Positions 20,901 to 29,155 of a DNA stretch of 64,000 nucleotides are shown here, piece after piece (within the stretch, counting starts at the first letter, position 1; each line of letters starts with the position of its first letter). The translations under genes were made by a program, and so were the position numbers. The notes beneath the pieces were generated by a model. It saw only the letters and a program-made list of their open reading frames with translations. It was not told where the DNA came from and ran no database searches. The DNA is from Limnomonas spitsbergensis (lineage: Eukaryota > Chlorophyta > Chlorophyceae > Chlamydomonadales): assembly GCA_037349105.1 (NCBI GenBank), contig JAYJMM010000071.1, forward strand, positions 992,001 through 1,056,000, in the 5' to 3' direction.

Positions 20901-23431
20901 GCCTACTCTGGCTACGCGCGTGCTATGACCGCATCCGTACCACACACCCAATTGACTTCGCACGCCTCACTGACGGGTCCTTCGCACACGATCTTGCCTC
21001 CTTACTCCTCCGTTACCGCCTCTCCAATACCTCTCCCCAACGCCCCAACATTACCTCACGCACCGGCAAACATTCACCACTACTCCCCCCCCCTGCCATC
21101 AATGCCAACTGGGTCACTCCTGCCAGCCTCCACACTGATATCTCTGCTATCATGCCTCTCACGGTCCACCGTTTCTCTTCACCCCTTTCTGTCCCGTTTT
21201 CCGCCCTCCAATATTCCTCACTTCGTGAGAAAGACTGCTTATTTGGGGCTCACTATCAACCTTATTCCACCCCTTGGACAGGCACCTCCTTGGTTGAGCC
21301 TCCTTTTTCTGGTCCTGCACTACTCAAGGCTATCCGATGGTCGTTGGCATCACTTCAACAACAACCCCACATACCTACATCGACCTTCATCGTCGTTCCC
21401 AATTGGAAACAGGCCAAATTCATGACCCTCCTTAACTCAGGCCATCGCCATATCTCTTACACCAACCTCCACCACACCCATTTACCTTTTCTTCCCCCCG
21501 ACCATCTCACTCCGGCTGATATTGCTAACGCAGGCATGCCGAAATTTGACCTTCTCCTCCTCCTCATCTCCAACACTCTTGGGGACACAACCCGTACTTT
21601 CCCATATATTGCTCCCACTTTGGCCCCGGGCTCCTCCCACCCTTCTCGCTACTTGCTCCCTCCCGGTTTTGGCCAGGCAAATCTCCTTCCTCAGCCCACC
21701 ACATTCCTTGCACCTCCACCCTCAGCCCAGCCAAGCCCGACAACCCCTCCTCCCTACGCCCCCTCCTACCCCCTCCGTTGGCACGATATACCGGCATATT
21801 ACACCGATGGCTCGGCCCTATCTACACCTGGCAAAGGCACAGCCACGGGTGCAGCCTTCTATTGTACTCAAGACACCACTACCTACACAGTCCACCCCCA
21901 TGGCCGGGCTGAAACCAACACTATTACACGGGCTGAGCTTGCTGGCATCCATGCTGCCCTCACTCATGCAGCCATACACCACACCGGTGATCTTACCATT
22001 TTCTCCGACTCCTTGGTTTCTCTCTATGATACGCAGAAGGCCCTTCGCTACCCACACACTCTGCTTGAATGTAAGCACGCCCCCCTTCTCCTCGACATTC
22101 GTGCTCTCATCCTTACCAGGCTACGCCTCCGCCACCATTTTCACCTGTACAAGGTCAAATCTCACATCGGCATCATTGGCAATGAACTCGCAGATAAGGG
22201 TGCTGCACTCGCCCTCCAATCCCCCGAACATTGCGACTACACATGCACCTCAGATGTCCAACACTTCGCACACCTACCTGCATGGCCATGCCTCCCTCCC
22301 CCCCATGACACGGACGAACCGTGGTTTGCATCAGACCTTACCCATTCTTTGAAGGAACACATGTACCGCACCTGCCCCCTTCTCACAGATGGTCCTACTT
22401 CTCCCCCTCTGCCCTTGCGCTACGTCCGCATGCAAGTCCTCGTTGCCTCTGCCCTTGCCTCCTACCTCCCCATCTTATGGCACATGGGTCTGCCCTTTAG
22501 TGGTATTCGCAACATCCTCAAATCGCGCACCAATACCCTGTGGACTGCATCTACAGCCATGCATATGAACCGCCCTTACAAAACAGCTGTAGGCACTCGC
22601 ACCACCCCCCACTGTCCCATATGCTCCCATCCCAATGATACCCCTGGCCATCTTTTAGGCGGTTGTGCTCATTCCTCCATGTCCGCCTCGTACATTGCTC
22701 GACACAACCGAGCTGTATGCATCATCCAAACTGCTATTGCTAATGGCTCCCTAGGCTCCTCTTTTACTATCATGGATGCCACTTCCCGTGCTAACCTCCC
22801 CTTCGGGGTCTATGACACCCGTCTTCCACGCTGGCTAGTACCCCGACGACCCCCCACTTTCCCAGACACGTTTGATTACTGTGACAAACTGCGACCGGAT
22901 TTGCTTATTGTCCAAGGTCTCCCACATTCCGAATTCCTTCGTCTTTCCCGCGCTGGTCAACTCTCTAGCTCACAAACTATGTCTCGGCTCCAGAGGACTT
23001 GCACTGTACACGTTGTTGAAGTCGGTTACACCTCCGAATTTTCTTTCGAACAGTGTCATGCCCGTAAATCAGAACAACATTTACAACTTATCCTTCTCCT
23101 CAAACATAATGGTTGGACAGTTTCCTTGGCACCCGTTCTCCATCCTGCCCTTCCACCTGATCCTTCGCCGACCATGCCCATCCCCCCCCCTCATCCTTCC
23201 CCGCCTTCTTCTCATACACATATCATCCTTCTGGGCACCGCAGGCTTCCTCTTTCGTCCTGCCGATAAAATCCTCAGCATGCTCGGTATCTCCAAACACG
23301 ACATCTCCTCCGTCCTCAGCCGTCTCACGAAGCATACCATACGCTGCCATATAAACATCCTTCTTCAGCATCGCCATCTGGAAAACTCCCCTGCCCATTA
23401 TTGTCCGGTACCCCGTGACGATCCTCCTTAA
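14927..23431 (+). CDS. LINE polyprotein: Josephin-like protease, APE, RT, RNase H, RLE
   Basis: One frame is open from after a TGA at 14924 to the stop at 23431, about 2,835 codons. The first in-frame ATG lies only near 15548, downstream of the protease motif, so the start is unresolved. Domains: a Josephin-like Cys protease (FCQIHALNN with Cys at 15320, His of YFHASVLL at 15710, Asp of WLWVDS at 15761; spacing as in ataxin-3-type enzymes); AP endonuclease about 16140-16905 (FNIAGLRAN, GQETH, GGDFNHH, LDDILIS, PDHLPL); RT about 18050-19350 (FGPDGIPNE, YIDFSSAFN, QGDTLSPLIF, AFADDIALL at 18884); RNase H about 21790-22210 (YTDGS, RAELAG, FSDS, NELADKGA); CCHC knuckle at 22613-22666 (C-x2-C-x8-H-x4-C); restriction-like nuclease about 22890-23030 (RPDLLIV, then VVEVGYTSE). 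Pro-rich linkers separate them. No internal stop, so the copy looks young. Confidence 0.85.
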   Translation, partial: HFIPTATPSIPNLKATAATWHRFLHIKKISKLTPIQRHRGQYFLGHLRRLLTRNQRRFPHTYHLHFPLIQAISRIQKARHTSSHTSPKHRSQHPRPPPRGGDVSANHPPLTPTHDPLPHGLAFYERQSLGFCQIHALNNLSGRAITTPPDVLAWCRYRSTNPILPHHAQLLNPSVPHPQFHSSRGNFTDALFALWLFDTHQLHKLDIMDRTNLPLSPTHLANLASITLQDLDHALTSLQLQDPTYAYPGFILHTHEPGDYFHASVLLKPGVGKPWLWVDSDSPSRMDLTSDHNLQLLRQLGRHAFALVPASSLTACLAFPFTLPQPNSHITIPDSPPPHPIPPSLLTHPYHTSIDHTFPDRAPLAPPPPVYTPRPHVSSAPPVAQPTPLYPSLPPPPLPSPPRHVPHPLDIISTFNIAGLRANTADVSTFINTHRPKNFFGQETHLFASQQSTFHPEIRQAFPHYHVYLSSVPTTPTLAYARPNICAPGGVFLAIHNDAHPHTFIRHPVPPLIEGYCIHLQLPMVAGRTLHVLTVYFPPGSNLISPACQKYMADTIHDSDPASDIFLVGGDFNHHLQSTRPDRTFLSFLASNRLIPINATTSKHLTHMPHSSTMQASMLDDILISDNAFHLSGLLPTAVECSVPLQSLYAPDHLPLTFKCPPNLFQLPMHPRPPLQPLTSSRLRNTPPRPSNATPPPPTTIKQPIPSHTLQLTREAIFSDLSTASDALLAHTSALINDSGVQHHYQPHSSPHAPPPEWTTFREHLVSLHIDIPTIVSRHSDICTSALTIMKLHCPTSSHRDTIAPHPSGKPCFLPRVAQQHITVKTQERAILHFARNFIKHLTSAPPPNATPLLPFSPILDSLLSALASHHLLSPPHSVSHDPNTLCPPTSALLLLLPPFPVALPPTLSPPWIQWLSLCDQKLRLIRVDIRKTFRKHSVTTKNRKKIIKLLYTNACKAHQRIFQDEPDTDPLLPIDTSSAHSASSSHITSLWDPTTSLLVTDPTGLTNVTHAHFSKEWSADPHVLPTQPYPHESIPNLDNFQLDTRAKSARTTSTTLIPYVLRPSTFNQAIKSLKNKKAFGPDGIPNELLRIMPHSFHSSLHNLFILMWILGTTPTSWKSSTTTLLHKRGDVSRLTNKRPIGMHNTIYKLWTRFVTAVLTDYSEDFGILSQSQEGFRAGHHTMRHLQRYVHALEDARAHNRNIYTLYIDFSSAFNTINHAQLLRIMDDLGFPPDAISVIQDIYTNATSRIALQKHPCLATRDVHVGRGTIQGDTLSPLIFLIYLEPLLRWLQVGGHGYTPSCAQRQGLSHPCKFTLTCPAFADDIALLSHSRNRLQVQLSKVDAYCSWSGLTLNPSKCAVTGALHKDRFTRLVDTFDRHNTRLRQQLKDQFHVNGQPVPYYPPDKPYKYLGVYITMTLDFRHHLQHLSSSIYTKGRQLINANLPPQQALNILEHVLKPKITYCFPIAPFSLADIATLDQQLAQIARLCMNYMNLGPSFPTTLIHTPLDRGGVGLTSLLVDYIQISALSLTRALNDSGDPGPLTRGVLHSQLHFHGSLPIPLQRTPRSFYIHPLPMRQLSLLHKADITLHQSTSGIIPLLGNDLLQQLILILHPTHPGGNTMPVSISDYTFLSPLWHVGIVSLASLVTTISGHPYLIPANTLRDTFLHKARTEDLAKAQRALNQLTLLLHGIALPLAKQHTLTSPLPEDTRRVTVAHDFAHIPQGTHHSLQQIASSLLYTDPTAPTHAPPPTRIPPPPVPPPVPPRRTRVAPSPSHATLPRPLPTLLGLACTMTRMSTSLPPILRPLIMPAFTRSLLAHTFQSLPPPPLSLPIPTLLPRHNTTLPPLPPPPTSQINTLHPPSTLNVLHMLDTALEPVHPLDTHLTNLQQQGTWSRDPFPSVTPFPPPPGEDPIYLLDQSLIDSHLVIHTSPVHPDYDILPPLSFTIQIGLRYPTTHTPFPMPTLSTSMAQTHLDRAFVYRPNGTYVGHIPVRRLLWLRACYDRIRTTHPIDFARLTDGSFAHDLASLLLRYRLSNTSPQRPNITSRTGKHSPLLPPPAINANWVTPASLHTDISAIMPLTVHRFSSPLSVPFSALQYSSLREKDCLFGAHYQPYSTPWTGTSLVEPPFSGPALLKAIRWSLASLQQQPHIPTSTFIVVPNWKQAKFMTLLNSGHRHISYTNLHHTHLPFLPPDHLTPADIANAGMPKFDLLLLLISNTLGDTTRTFPYIAPTLAPGSSHPSRYLLPPGFGQANLLPQPTTFLAPPPSAQPSPTTPPPYAPSYPLRWHDIPAYYTDGSALSTPGKGTATGAAFYCTQDTTTYTVHPHGRAETNTITRAELAGIHAALTHAAIHHTGDLTIFSDSLVSLYDTQKALRYPHTLLECKHAPLLLDIRALILTRLRLRHHFHLYKVKSHIGIIGNELADKGAALALQSPEHCDYTCTSDVQHFAHLPAWPCLPPPHDTDEPWFASDLTHSLKEHMYRTCPLLTDGPTSPPLPLRYVRMQVLVASALASYLPILWHMGLPFSGIRNILKSRTNTLWTASTAMHMNRPYKTAVGTRTTPHCPICSHPNDTPGHLLGGCAHSSMSASYIARHNRAVCIIQTAIANGSLGSSFTIMDATSRANLPFGVYDTRLPRWLVPRRPPTFPDTFDYCDKLRPDLLIVQGLPHSEFLRLSRAGQLSSSQTMSRLQRTCTVHVVEVGYTSEFSFEQCHARKSEQHLQLILLLKHNGWTVSLAPVLHPALPPDPSPTMPIPPPHPSPPSSHTHIILLGTAGFLFRPADKILSMLGISKHDISSVLSRLTKHTIRCHINILLQHRHLENSPAHYCPVPRDDPP

Positions 23432-23520
23432 CCACAAAGTTTTTTGTCTCCCGGTGTACGGCATTTCAAATCCCGTATTCCTCAAGCCACGCTCAGGCGT
23501 TTTCTTTCTTTCTTTCTTTC
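14927..23520 (+). mobile_element. Dualen/RandI-type LINE with two endonuclease domains
   Basis: A non-LTR retrotransposon defined by its single long coding region (see the CDS). The domain order protease, AP endonuclease, RT, RNase H, CCHC, restriction-like endonuclease matches the Dualen (RandI) clade, first described from a green alga. There are no LTRs. The 3' side after the stop at 23431 is about 85 bases long and ends in four TTTC repeats (about 23503-23521), which may be the tail; beyond it lies cellular BTB coding sequence. The 5' border and target-site duplication were not found. Confidence 0.8.
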
Positions 23521-23596
23521 GAACGGAAGGAAAGGACTCATTACTTCACAAGCGTGTCACTACAACGTCACGACAAGTCATCTTACGCTTGAACAG

Positions 23597-23788
23597 GCTT
23601 TAGCTCAGGGTGACGTCAGATTGAGCTTCCTCGATGGACGCTCCGTAGGTGCAAGTCGGAGTCTTCTTACGCTGGCTTCTGTCGTTCTGCGACAATTCCT
23701 CCCGGAATTTTACTCGAGACATGAAGAGCTAGCTCGGAAGAAACATGCTAGCGAGGCGGCAGTTGATGAAGCATCCTCAACTCTGTCG
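23597..23788 (+). CDS. BTB/POZ-domain protein, exon 1 of the visible part
   Basis: After an AG at 23595-23596, 64 codons are open to a textbook donor TCG|GTAAGTG at 23788/23789. The residues GDVRLSFLDGRSVGASRSLL, followed by TLASVVLRQFLPE, have the BTB pattern: D-V-x-h, a Gly turn, then an A-S/H-R/K-x-x-L helix followed by ASxVLRxFL. BTB domains mediate dimerisation and often recruit Cullin-3. The frame is also open upstream (TSHLTLEQALAQ), so the exon may start earlier. The exon lies about 165 bases after the LINE stop codon, so the LINE seems to have landed in the 5' part or an intron of this gene. Confidence 0.65.
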
Positions 23789-24056
23789 GTAAGTGAACCC
23801 TGTGTAAGCTGCCTGACATCCGAGGGTGGCCGAGTGCTCGATCACCTGCATATTTCTATGTCCAACCAAGTTAGATTTATGATCCCATGATGTAGAGGCC
23901 ATCGCACATGTACACCCCCATGCATGGTCAATTGGTATGGCCGGTTGTGACCCGATTCCACGTGTTACCCTCCCTCATGCGCTCACCTGCAAAAACACCA
24001 TGAGAGCCTGCTGTCTATGGTTGGACTGTCAGATCTCAGTAGTCATTTTATAATTT

Positions 24057-24165
24057 AGTGCGTGCCAGACCACCTTTGGGGGCTGCCAGGCAGCTACCAC
24101 CGAGCCAGTTGAGACTTAACCTCAACCAGCCTGCGGCTGGTGGCCCATGCAACACGGCTTTATGC
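24057..24165 (+). repeat. Dispersed repeat family 3, diverged copy
   Basis: GTGCCAGACCACCTTTGGGG and GGCTGCCAGGCAGC, then a decayed GGACCGGCC region (CAACCAGCCTGCGGCTGG). It matches the 38130-38225 and 13492-13660 copies in plan. Confidence 0.5.
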
Positions 24166-24800
24166 ACGCAGCCTAGCTGGAAATGGGCAGGATTGCAGCA
24201 TCAGTTACATGAATACATGTGGCTGCAATCGACTGGCGGACGGCCGGTCAGGGCAGCGTCACGACCGGGTTGGCCGGTCAGGGAAGGTTGTGTGCCCGTG
24301 GTCGCCTAGGTGGTGACTGGCCAGTTGCATGTTGAATGCAGTGAGATGTCAACAAATGCTGTCCACGATTATGCTGAAGGTAGCTAGCATAATACGGCAC
24401 CATACCACATAAGTTTAGCAGGACTTTGCCGCCAAATGTGTACCGGTATATTTTTCGTGTATGCCCAGCTTGCACCCGAAATAGGGTCCCGCCCAAGTGG
24501 ATTAGTCCTCCCAGAAATAGACGTGCTCCTATAGGATCTCGGTTCCAAGAAATGAATCATGGACTTAAATCAGCATTGCTGCCCTGCAATCCAGGAAGCC
24601 CATTAGTCGTCCAAGAAAGTAATAAGTAGGACACTGATCACCGCTTATTTCTGACTCCGAACATATATTTTGTATGCAATAGGTTAATGGCTGCTTCGAG
24701 GACTGGATGCAGGTGCTCATGTTATTGTACCACAGAGGTAAGCTTAACTTCATGGTATGCATCACACTTCAGCTAAACCTATGATGAGTGCTGCACTGAT

Positions 24801-24860
24801 TGCGGTCCTTAGGGTGGCTGACTTGCATAGCTGAGTTTCAGTCACCGCAATTTCAATATA
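24801..24860 (-). repeat. Hairpin-ended repeat, inverted copy
   Basis: In reverse orientation this reads TTGAAATTGCGGTGACTGAA, an ACTCAG start, a 15-base interior and then CAGCCACCCTAAGGACC. These are the same borders as at 3598-4295 and 12863-12896. It carries about one 14-bp unit instead of 49. Confidence 0.7.
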
Positions 24861-25252
24861 CATTCGGCTACTTTTACCAGAAAGGGACCATAATTTCTTA
24901 CACGATTTCTAAATTGCGGCGCAATGGCACAACGTTGCCTGTGACGTATCATACCGAATCATGCCCCGTATCGTGCTACCTTAAGTGCAATCCGGCTGAA
25001 CCTGTGCCGTACCATGCAGTATCGTGTTGCTCATAACCTCTGCCGTACCATGCAGTATTGTGATCTATCTTGGTAATACAATTCGGCTTCACTTGCATCG
25101 ATTTTATCGTGCTACCTTGCTAGGTTTGTTGGCTGTGCCTTCTATCATCAGTTCATAGCCTGTCAATTGCAATCAACATCATATGATAACCACTTGGAAT
25201 GTTTTTCTTGTAGTGACCCAAGGAGGAGTACCCACGGTGACCCCGGCCATAG

Positions 25253-25576
25253 CCTTCCGCGTTCTCCCCCATCGCGCACCAGTACGACATGCCGACCGTG
25301 CTGGAGTGGTGCTCAAAGGCCTTCGATGCAGCCAAGCCTCCGTTTTGGCAAATACGTCCCTCATCGGCATCAGCTGCCAGCTCAGCAGCCGGGCCTGATA
25401 TGTTCCAATGGCTCGCGTTGTCTGACTTATTGCAATACACGCCCATCATCTGGGCCTGCCTGTCTCAGCCAGCAGAGACAACAAAGCCACCTGTATCGCA
25501 CATCTTGGGAGCTCTGTGCAGCCCTACCCAGGGGCCTGATGCATGGGCTCCGTCATGGGCCTGTCGTTCGGGTTTA
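25253..25576 (+). CDS. BTB/POZ-domain protein, later exon
   Basis: After CCATAG at 25252 the frame is PSAFSPIAHQYDMPTVLEWC, followed by SKAFDAA. The H-Q-Y-D-M-P-x-V/L-x-x-C string is the typical C-terminal helix of BTB domains (compare KYDMPxLLxxC). It continues with a segment FQWLALSDLLQYTPIIWAC, also common just after algal BTB domains. The phase agrees with the exon ending at 23788. A donor TTATG|GTGAGC fits at 25576/25577; otherwise the frame ends in TGA at 25580. The weak polypyrimidine tract at the acceptor lowers confidence in the exact start; a stronger acceptor (TTTTTCTTGTAG at 25213) would run into an in-frame stop. Confidence 0.6.
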
Positions 25577-25940
25577 TGGTGAGCATGACAGGTAATATTG
25601 TTTTTTTATATCCGGATTGTTATGGTGTCCTTGTCATGTGTGAAATATATCTATATACGGTATTCGACACATATTTTGGATGCATGATGAAAGAGGCAGG
25701 ATGTGTGTTGCTGTTTGAGATCCGGATCGTTATGGTTTCCCCGTCAGGGTGTCCCCATCAGGTGTTAAATATATCTTTGTACGGTACCGGTATTGGGATG
25801 CATGAATGAGGCACATATTTATTTCCCGACGAAAATGCAGTTTGGATCTTATGTCGGCAGTGTTTTTGCCACTCTCGCAGCCGTTCCTCCTGGTCGCCAC
25901 TGAAGTTGTACCTCCAGCTATGTAAAGTATTGCAATTCGA
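25577..25940. other. No gene seen
   Basis: A/T-richer stretch with a duplicated segment (TCCGGATTGTTATGGT near 25612 and TCCGGATCGTTATGGT near 25722, each followed by a GTGAAATATAT or GTTAAATATAT step about 30 bases on): a tandem repeat of about 110 bp in two copies. Confidence 0.5.
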
Positions 25941-26165
25941 TTGCACATGTTTAGAACAGTGCATACCCGCTGGGCCCTACTGAATGCTCGGCCACGTGGG
26001 GCTGGTAGGGAATGCTGAATTATAGTTACCATGCACATCCTGGGCCATGGTGCAGCCATGCCATCCACCCATGTGAGGGGGCATGAACATGGAAGCCGGC
26101 GCTCTAGGCGGGGGGAGAGAGAAGATCGTGTGGCGGTTTCGATCCCTCAACCTCTGGGTATGGAT
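25941..26165 (+). repeat. SINE-like dispersed repeat family 2, copy 2
   Basis: Same orientation and extent as 7003-7230. GCATACCCGCTGGGCCCTAC, CTCGGCCACGTGGGGCTGG, GGCGCTCTAGGCGGGGGGAG and TCGATCCCTCAACCTCTGGG are all kept; box B is GGTTTCGATCC here, with one extra T. Confidence 0.75.
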
Positions 26166-26760
26166 GCCACCAACGTTCTACCACTGGACCATTACCCCCC
26201 TGATTGCACATGTTAGGAGATGGACTTTCTTGAGATCATCAGATAGGATCCACACTTTTCCTAATTGGACACGGATGATCGTCATGGACAAGTCCACCCT
26301 CTCATCTTCTGCTCCACATCCACAGGGATCATCTGTTCCTCGGATCAGTCAACCTCCGTTAGTGTGCTTCACGGCAGTTGCGACCGATGTGAGTACCGAG
26401 ATGTTTTGTGGGTGTGTGGTTCTGAATTCCCCTTGATTGGTTCATGAAAGGAAATTTATCTAGAGTTCGGTCTTTGGTGCATGTTTGGTGCTTTGGATTT
26501 GCCTCAACTCTCATCCAATACAGTAAATTGGGATAGGGTCCGCGCACCCCTGTTGAGAATTAATACATCAAACATGTCACGCAGGCAAAAAAGCACCCCA
26601 CTCCGCGCACGCGCAGCTTCAAATTTTGCGTTTTTTTATTTTGTGCCCGGAATGCGTACTGTGCGCACGCCCAAAAATAGTTGTTCATTATTATTCTGTC
26701 GCGCAGCACTCTGCGTGCGCACTTAAAAAAATAAGTAATTGAATGCAAACCATTTTTACA
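26166..26760. other. No gene; GCGCAC-motif region
   Basis: No gene seen. From 26535 on, the sequence alternates A/T-rich runs with GCGCA-containing strings (CCGCGCACCCC, GCGCACGCCCAAAAATAG, CGCGCAGCACTCTGCG). The same mixture recurs at 33080-33650, just beyond the other end of the foldback element. Confidence 0.45.
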
Positions 26761-26844
26761 GTACCGTATTACATTATTAGAAAGCACCGTATTAGATGTG
26801 GGCCGTATTAGATGAAGGTGCGCGGTGTGGAAAGTGTGGTCCGG

Positions 26845-26940
26845 TGGCACATTTGTTCGATGTGGGGTCACACTTATTCGATGTGGGGCACACTTGTTCG
26901 ATGTGGGGCACACTTGTTCGATGTGGGGCACGCTTGATTG
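26845..26940. repeat. 21-bp subterminal tandem repeat, left arm
   Basis: About five units such as CACTTGTTCGATGTGGGGCA. The right arm has the inverted equivalent at 32515-32610. Confidence 0.85.
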
Positions 26941-27114
26941 ATGTGTTGTTAGTAGTGGTTTTTGTGTCGTGGAAATCGCTTGGTGTTGTGACCTTCGCCG
27001 ACGTAGTTCTTGACCCTCGGGTTTTACGAGTACGGCACAGTGGACGGTCGTGATTGTGTTGTTGCGTGTGTCATTCTTTTGAACGTGCTTTCTTAAATTG
27101 AAGTAAAATTAAGA

Positions 27115-27333
27115 ATGTCTTCATTCATTTTGAGGCATGCTAGGGCTGTGGCTGATGCCGCTGCCTCCATGAGGGTACCAACAACTGCCAGGACGAAGGA
27201 GGTTCTGGGGACCTACGAGGCCGGCTTTAGCGACTGTCCAAGTGGGACCATCGTCCCCTTGGGTTCTTTGTCAGAGAACGCTGCGACCCTTGCGGCGGGG
27301 ACGTTTCTAGTATCCATTGTGAAATCGAGGTAG
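27115..27333 (+). CDS. Foldback-element frame a, left arm (unrecognised)
   Basis: ATG at 27115 opens 72 codons starting MSSFILRHARAVADAAASMR and ending in a stop at 27331. The right-arm twin (minus strand, ATG at 32339) begins almost identically but has lost about 47 bp, so it frameshifts and ends early. This copy is therefore the better preserved one. It may be a first exon; the following 80 bases end in TCTCTCAACAG, a possible acceptor for the next frame. No family recognised. Confidence 0.4.
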   Translation: MSSFILRHARAVADAAASMRVPTTARTKEVLGTYEAGFSDCPSGTIVPLGSLSENAATLAAGTFLVSIVKSR

Positions 27334-27525
27334 ATTTATGCTGTACGGATTTCATTTCGTGGATCTGGTTTGCAAAGATGCAATTGTCTGTTTTGTTTGA
27401 TCGTATCGAGTCTCTCAACAGGTTTATTTGTCTTTCGCTGATTTGCGAATTTGGGTATGCTTTGTGAGTGCCGGTATCACAACATCTTTCTTTGACGGAG
27501 GGCTTTGTTCGGAAGGACGACAGGG

Positions 27526-27533
27526 GTCGGGTG
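27526..27533. repeat. 8-bp target-site duplication, left (GTCGGGTG)
   Basis: GTCGGGTG directly precedes CAGTG. The identical octamer follows CACTG at 29957-29964. The uninterrupted right arm has it once (inverted, 31980-31987). Confidence 0.92.
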
Positions 27534-27625
27534 CAGTGCTTATTTTAAGGATTTAGACAAAGCTTCATTTTATAGTGCCTATTTTTTTCGACTCTCTAAA
27601 AGCTCAGATTTATAGTGAACCGAGG

Positions 27626-28879
27626 CAGGGTTATACAATGGGTTTGGGATCTCAGACGGTTAGCCGGACTAGATTTTTGCCCTCTCCGGCTTTTTTCTAC
27701 GAGCCGGAGGCGTGATAATTTGTTGTCCGGTTTTCCGAAAAGTGTGAAAAGTGTTAATTTTTTTCTCCCGTATTTTACAATTTGTTCTTAATCGAAAGAC
27801 TTGTTGGTAAACAGAAGCACTCTTGAATATTAAAATCGACGCATGCATTAATAGCATACAAACACATATGCAGACCACCACAGAAAATGTCACTGTTCAC
27901 GCCGCCTAGCAAGAGTCAGCTCCACCAACCTAGCTAGGGGCAGGTCGTCGTCATCCGACTTTAAGGGATCAAGATCTGCATCCTCTTCATCCTCCTCTTG
28001 CAGTAGCGGCTGCGCTGCCTCCTCCTCGTCTACCTCCCCCCCCCTGCCTCCTCGTCAGCAATGCCCTCAGCCAAAGACGTGCCCATAAAGGGGACTTGAA
28101 TGCCACACACATCAAGGGCCAATTTGGCCAAAAGAACAGGAGGCTTGTCGCCCAGATGCAGGGGCTGCTTGTTGGCCACCTCAACAGCTGAGATGATAAG
28201 ACCATCATGAGCATCCTTAGCATCGAAAGAAAACGGTTTAACCAGCATTTTTACCCGCATGAGCGAGTCCACAATGACAACATCAAGCCTGCTACGCAGC
28301 CGTGTCCTGATGAGCCTGTGGATGCTGAAACCACGCTCCACCTCAGCGGTGTGCGCAACAAAGACAGAGTAGCAATAAACAAGCTTGACAAGGCGCAGGT
28401 TCGGTCGGGACCAGGTAAACTTTGATAAGTTTGATTGGTTCGAGGGCGTCAGCGGGGGCGTCTTGAACGAAGATCGCGAGGTGGATCAGTCTCGAAGGAA
28501 GCTCTGCCGCATCGGTGAGGTCGATCTCTGCAGTAAATTCGTTCGGCTTGTCTTTCTTAGGACCCATCGTCCAGGATTGGAAGCTGAAAGCGGCGGGACG
28601 CGGCCTCTTTCCAGCAGCTGGGCTTACACCAGCCATTCGAACAAACCGATGTTATAAATAATAGCGCAAAGCTGAAGTCGCAATAAAAAGAGGAACAACC
28701 GGAGATATTACAAGAGCCGGACAAGAATTCTGGGCCTCCGGCCCAAAATAACCCAGCCGGATAACATCCACACTTCCTCTTTCTTTTTCCGGCTTCGCCG
28801 GAGGGCCATCTAGCTTTTCTCCGGGTTATTTTTCTTTTGTCTAAAAGTCCCCGGTAACCGGCCGGTTTGTATAACCCTG
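27626..28879. mobile_element. Second hAT element nested in the first
   Basis: 1,254 bp with a perfect 13-bp terminal inverted repeat CAGGGTTATACAA. It is flanked by AACCGAGG (27618-27625) and AACTGAGG (28880-28887), an 8-bp duplication with one mismatch. It carries an internally deleted transposase frame on the minus strand. Confidence 0.88.
28030..28636 (-). pseudogene. Internally deleted hAT transposase (inner element)
   Basis: An ATG at 28636 opens about 78 residues (MAGVSPAAGKRPRPAAFSF and on), ending near KLIKVYL. After a frame change around 28400 the sequence reads NLRLVKLVYCYSVFVAHTAE, then VERGFSIHRLIRTRLRSRLD, which is the C-terminal hAT dimerisation pattern (E-R-x-F-S, then I-x-T-x-L-R-x-R-L). 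It stops at 28030. The large middle with the catalytic DDE residues is absent, so the product cannot transpose DNA. The termini may still be recognised by an enzyme encoded elsewhere. Confidence 0.75.
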
Positions 28880-28887
28880 AACTGAGG

Positions 28888-29000
28888 CGAAGCCTCGGTG
28901 GGGGGGTGCGGGGGGGCGCCCGAGCCCCCCCGCCATGGGGGTCCGGGGGCCACCCCCCGGTGGGGGTTCGGGGGCGAAGCCCCCGAAGTTCAGAAATCGT
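28888..29000. other. GC-rich hairpin cluster
   Basis: Runs of G and C with near-perfect hairpins around GAA loops: GAGGCGAAGCCTC (28884-28896) and GGGGGCGAAGCCCCC near 28970-28984, plus GGGGGCGCCCGAGCCCCCCC. It lies in the outer hAT next to the inner element's duplication. Possibly structural; no gene. Confidence 0.7.
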
Positions 29001-29155
29001 CTCTCGTGAAACATAGTTTGCCTACATTGAAAATGCGTTATATTTAGTGTTCAGGGTCACACCAAGGGTGAGGCATAAGGTCACTTATTCAGCTGTTTAG
29101 TTTTAATGCCTATTGTTCCAAGCCGCTACACAATTATGCGATCATTCCTAATGCC

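Larger units (their letters stand above)
23789..25252. other. Probable intron(s) of the BTB gene
   Basis: About 1.46 kb between two exons of the same frame and phase. The middle of the BTB fold is missing between them, so a further exon should lie here, but I could not find it. The stretch includes a dispersed family 3 copy (24057-24165) and an inverted copy of the hairpin-ended repeat (24801-24860). Confidence 0.5.
26761..27533 (+). repeat. Foldback left arm, outer part
   Basis: Matches 31980-32692 inverted. It is cut at 27533 by the hAT element and resumes at 29957. Confidence 0.85.

Noticed and set aside
15738..22352. Several Pro/Ser/Thr-rich frames of 60-300 codons in other phases
   Set aside because: Shadows of the C-rich LINE coding frame; they contain no domain and their ends do not fall at any signal.
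28888..29000. Bacterial or organellar contamination suggested by GGGGGCGAAGCCCCC hairpins
   Set aside because: The stretch lies inside a hAT element with intact target duplications and continuous eukaryotic flanks.
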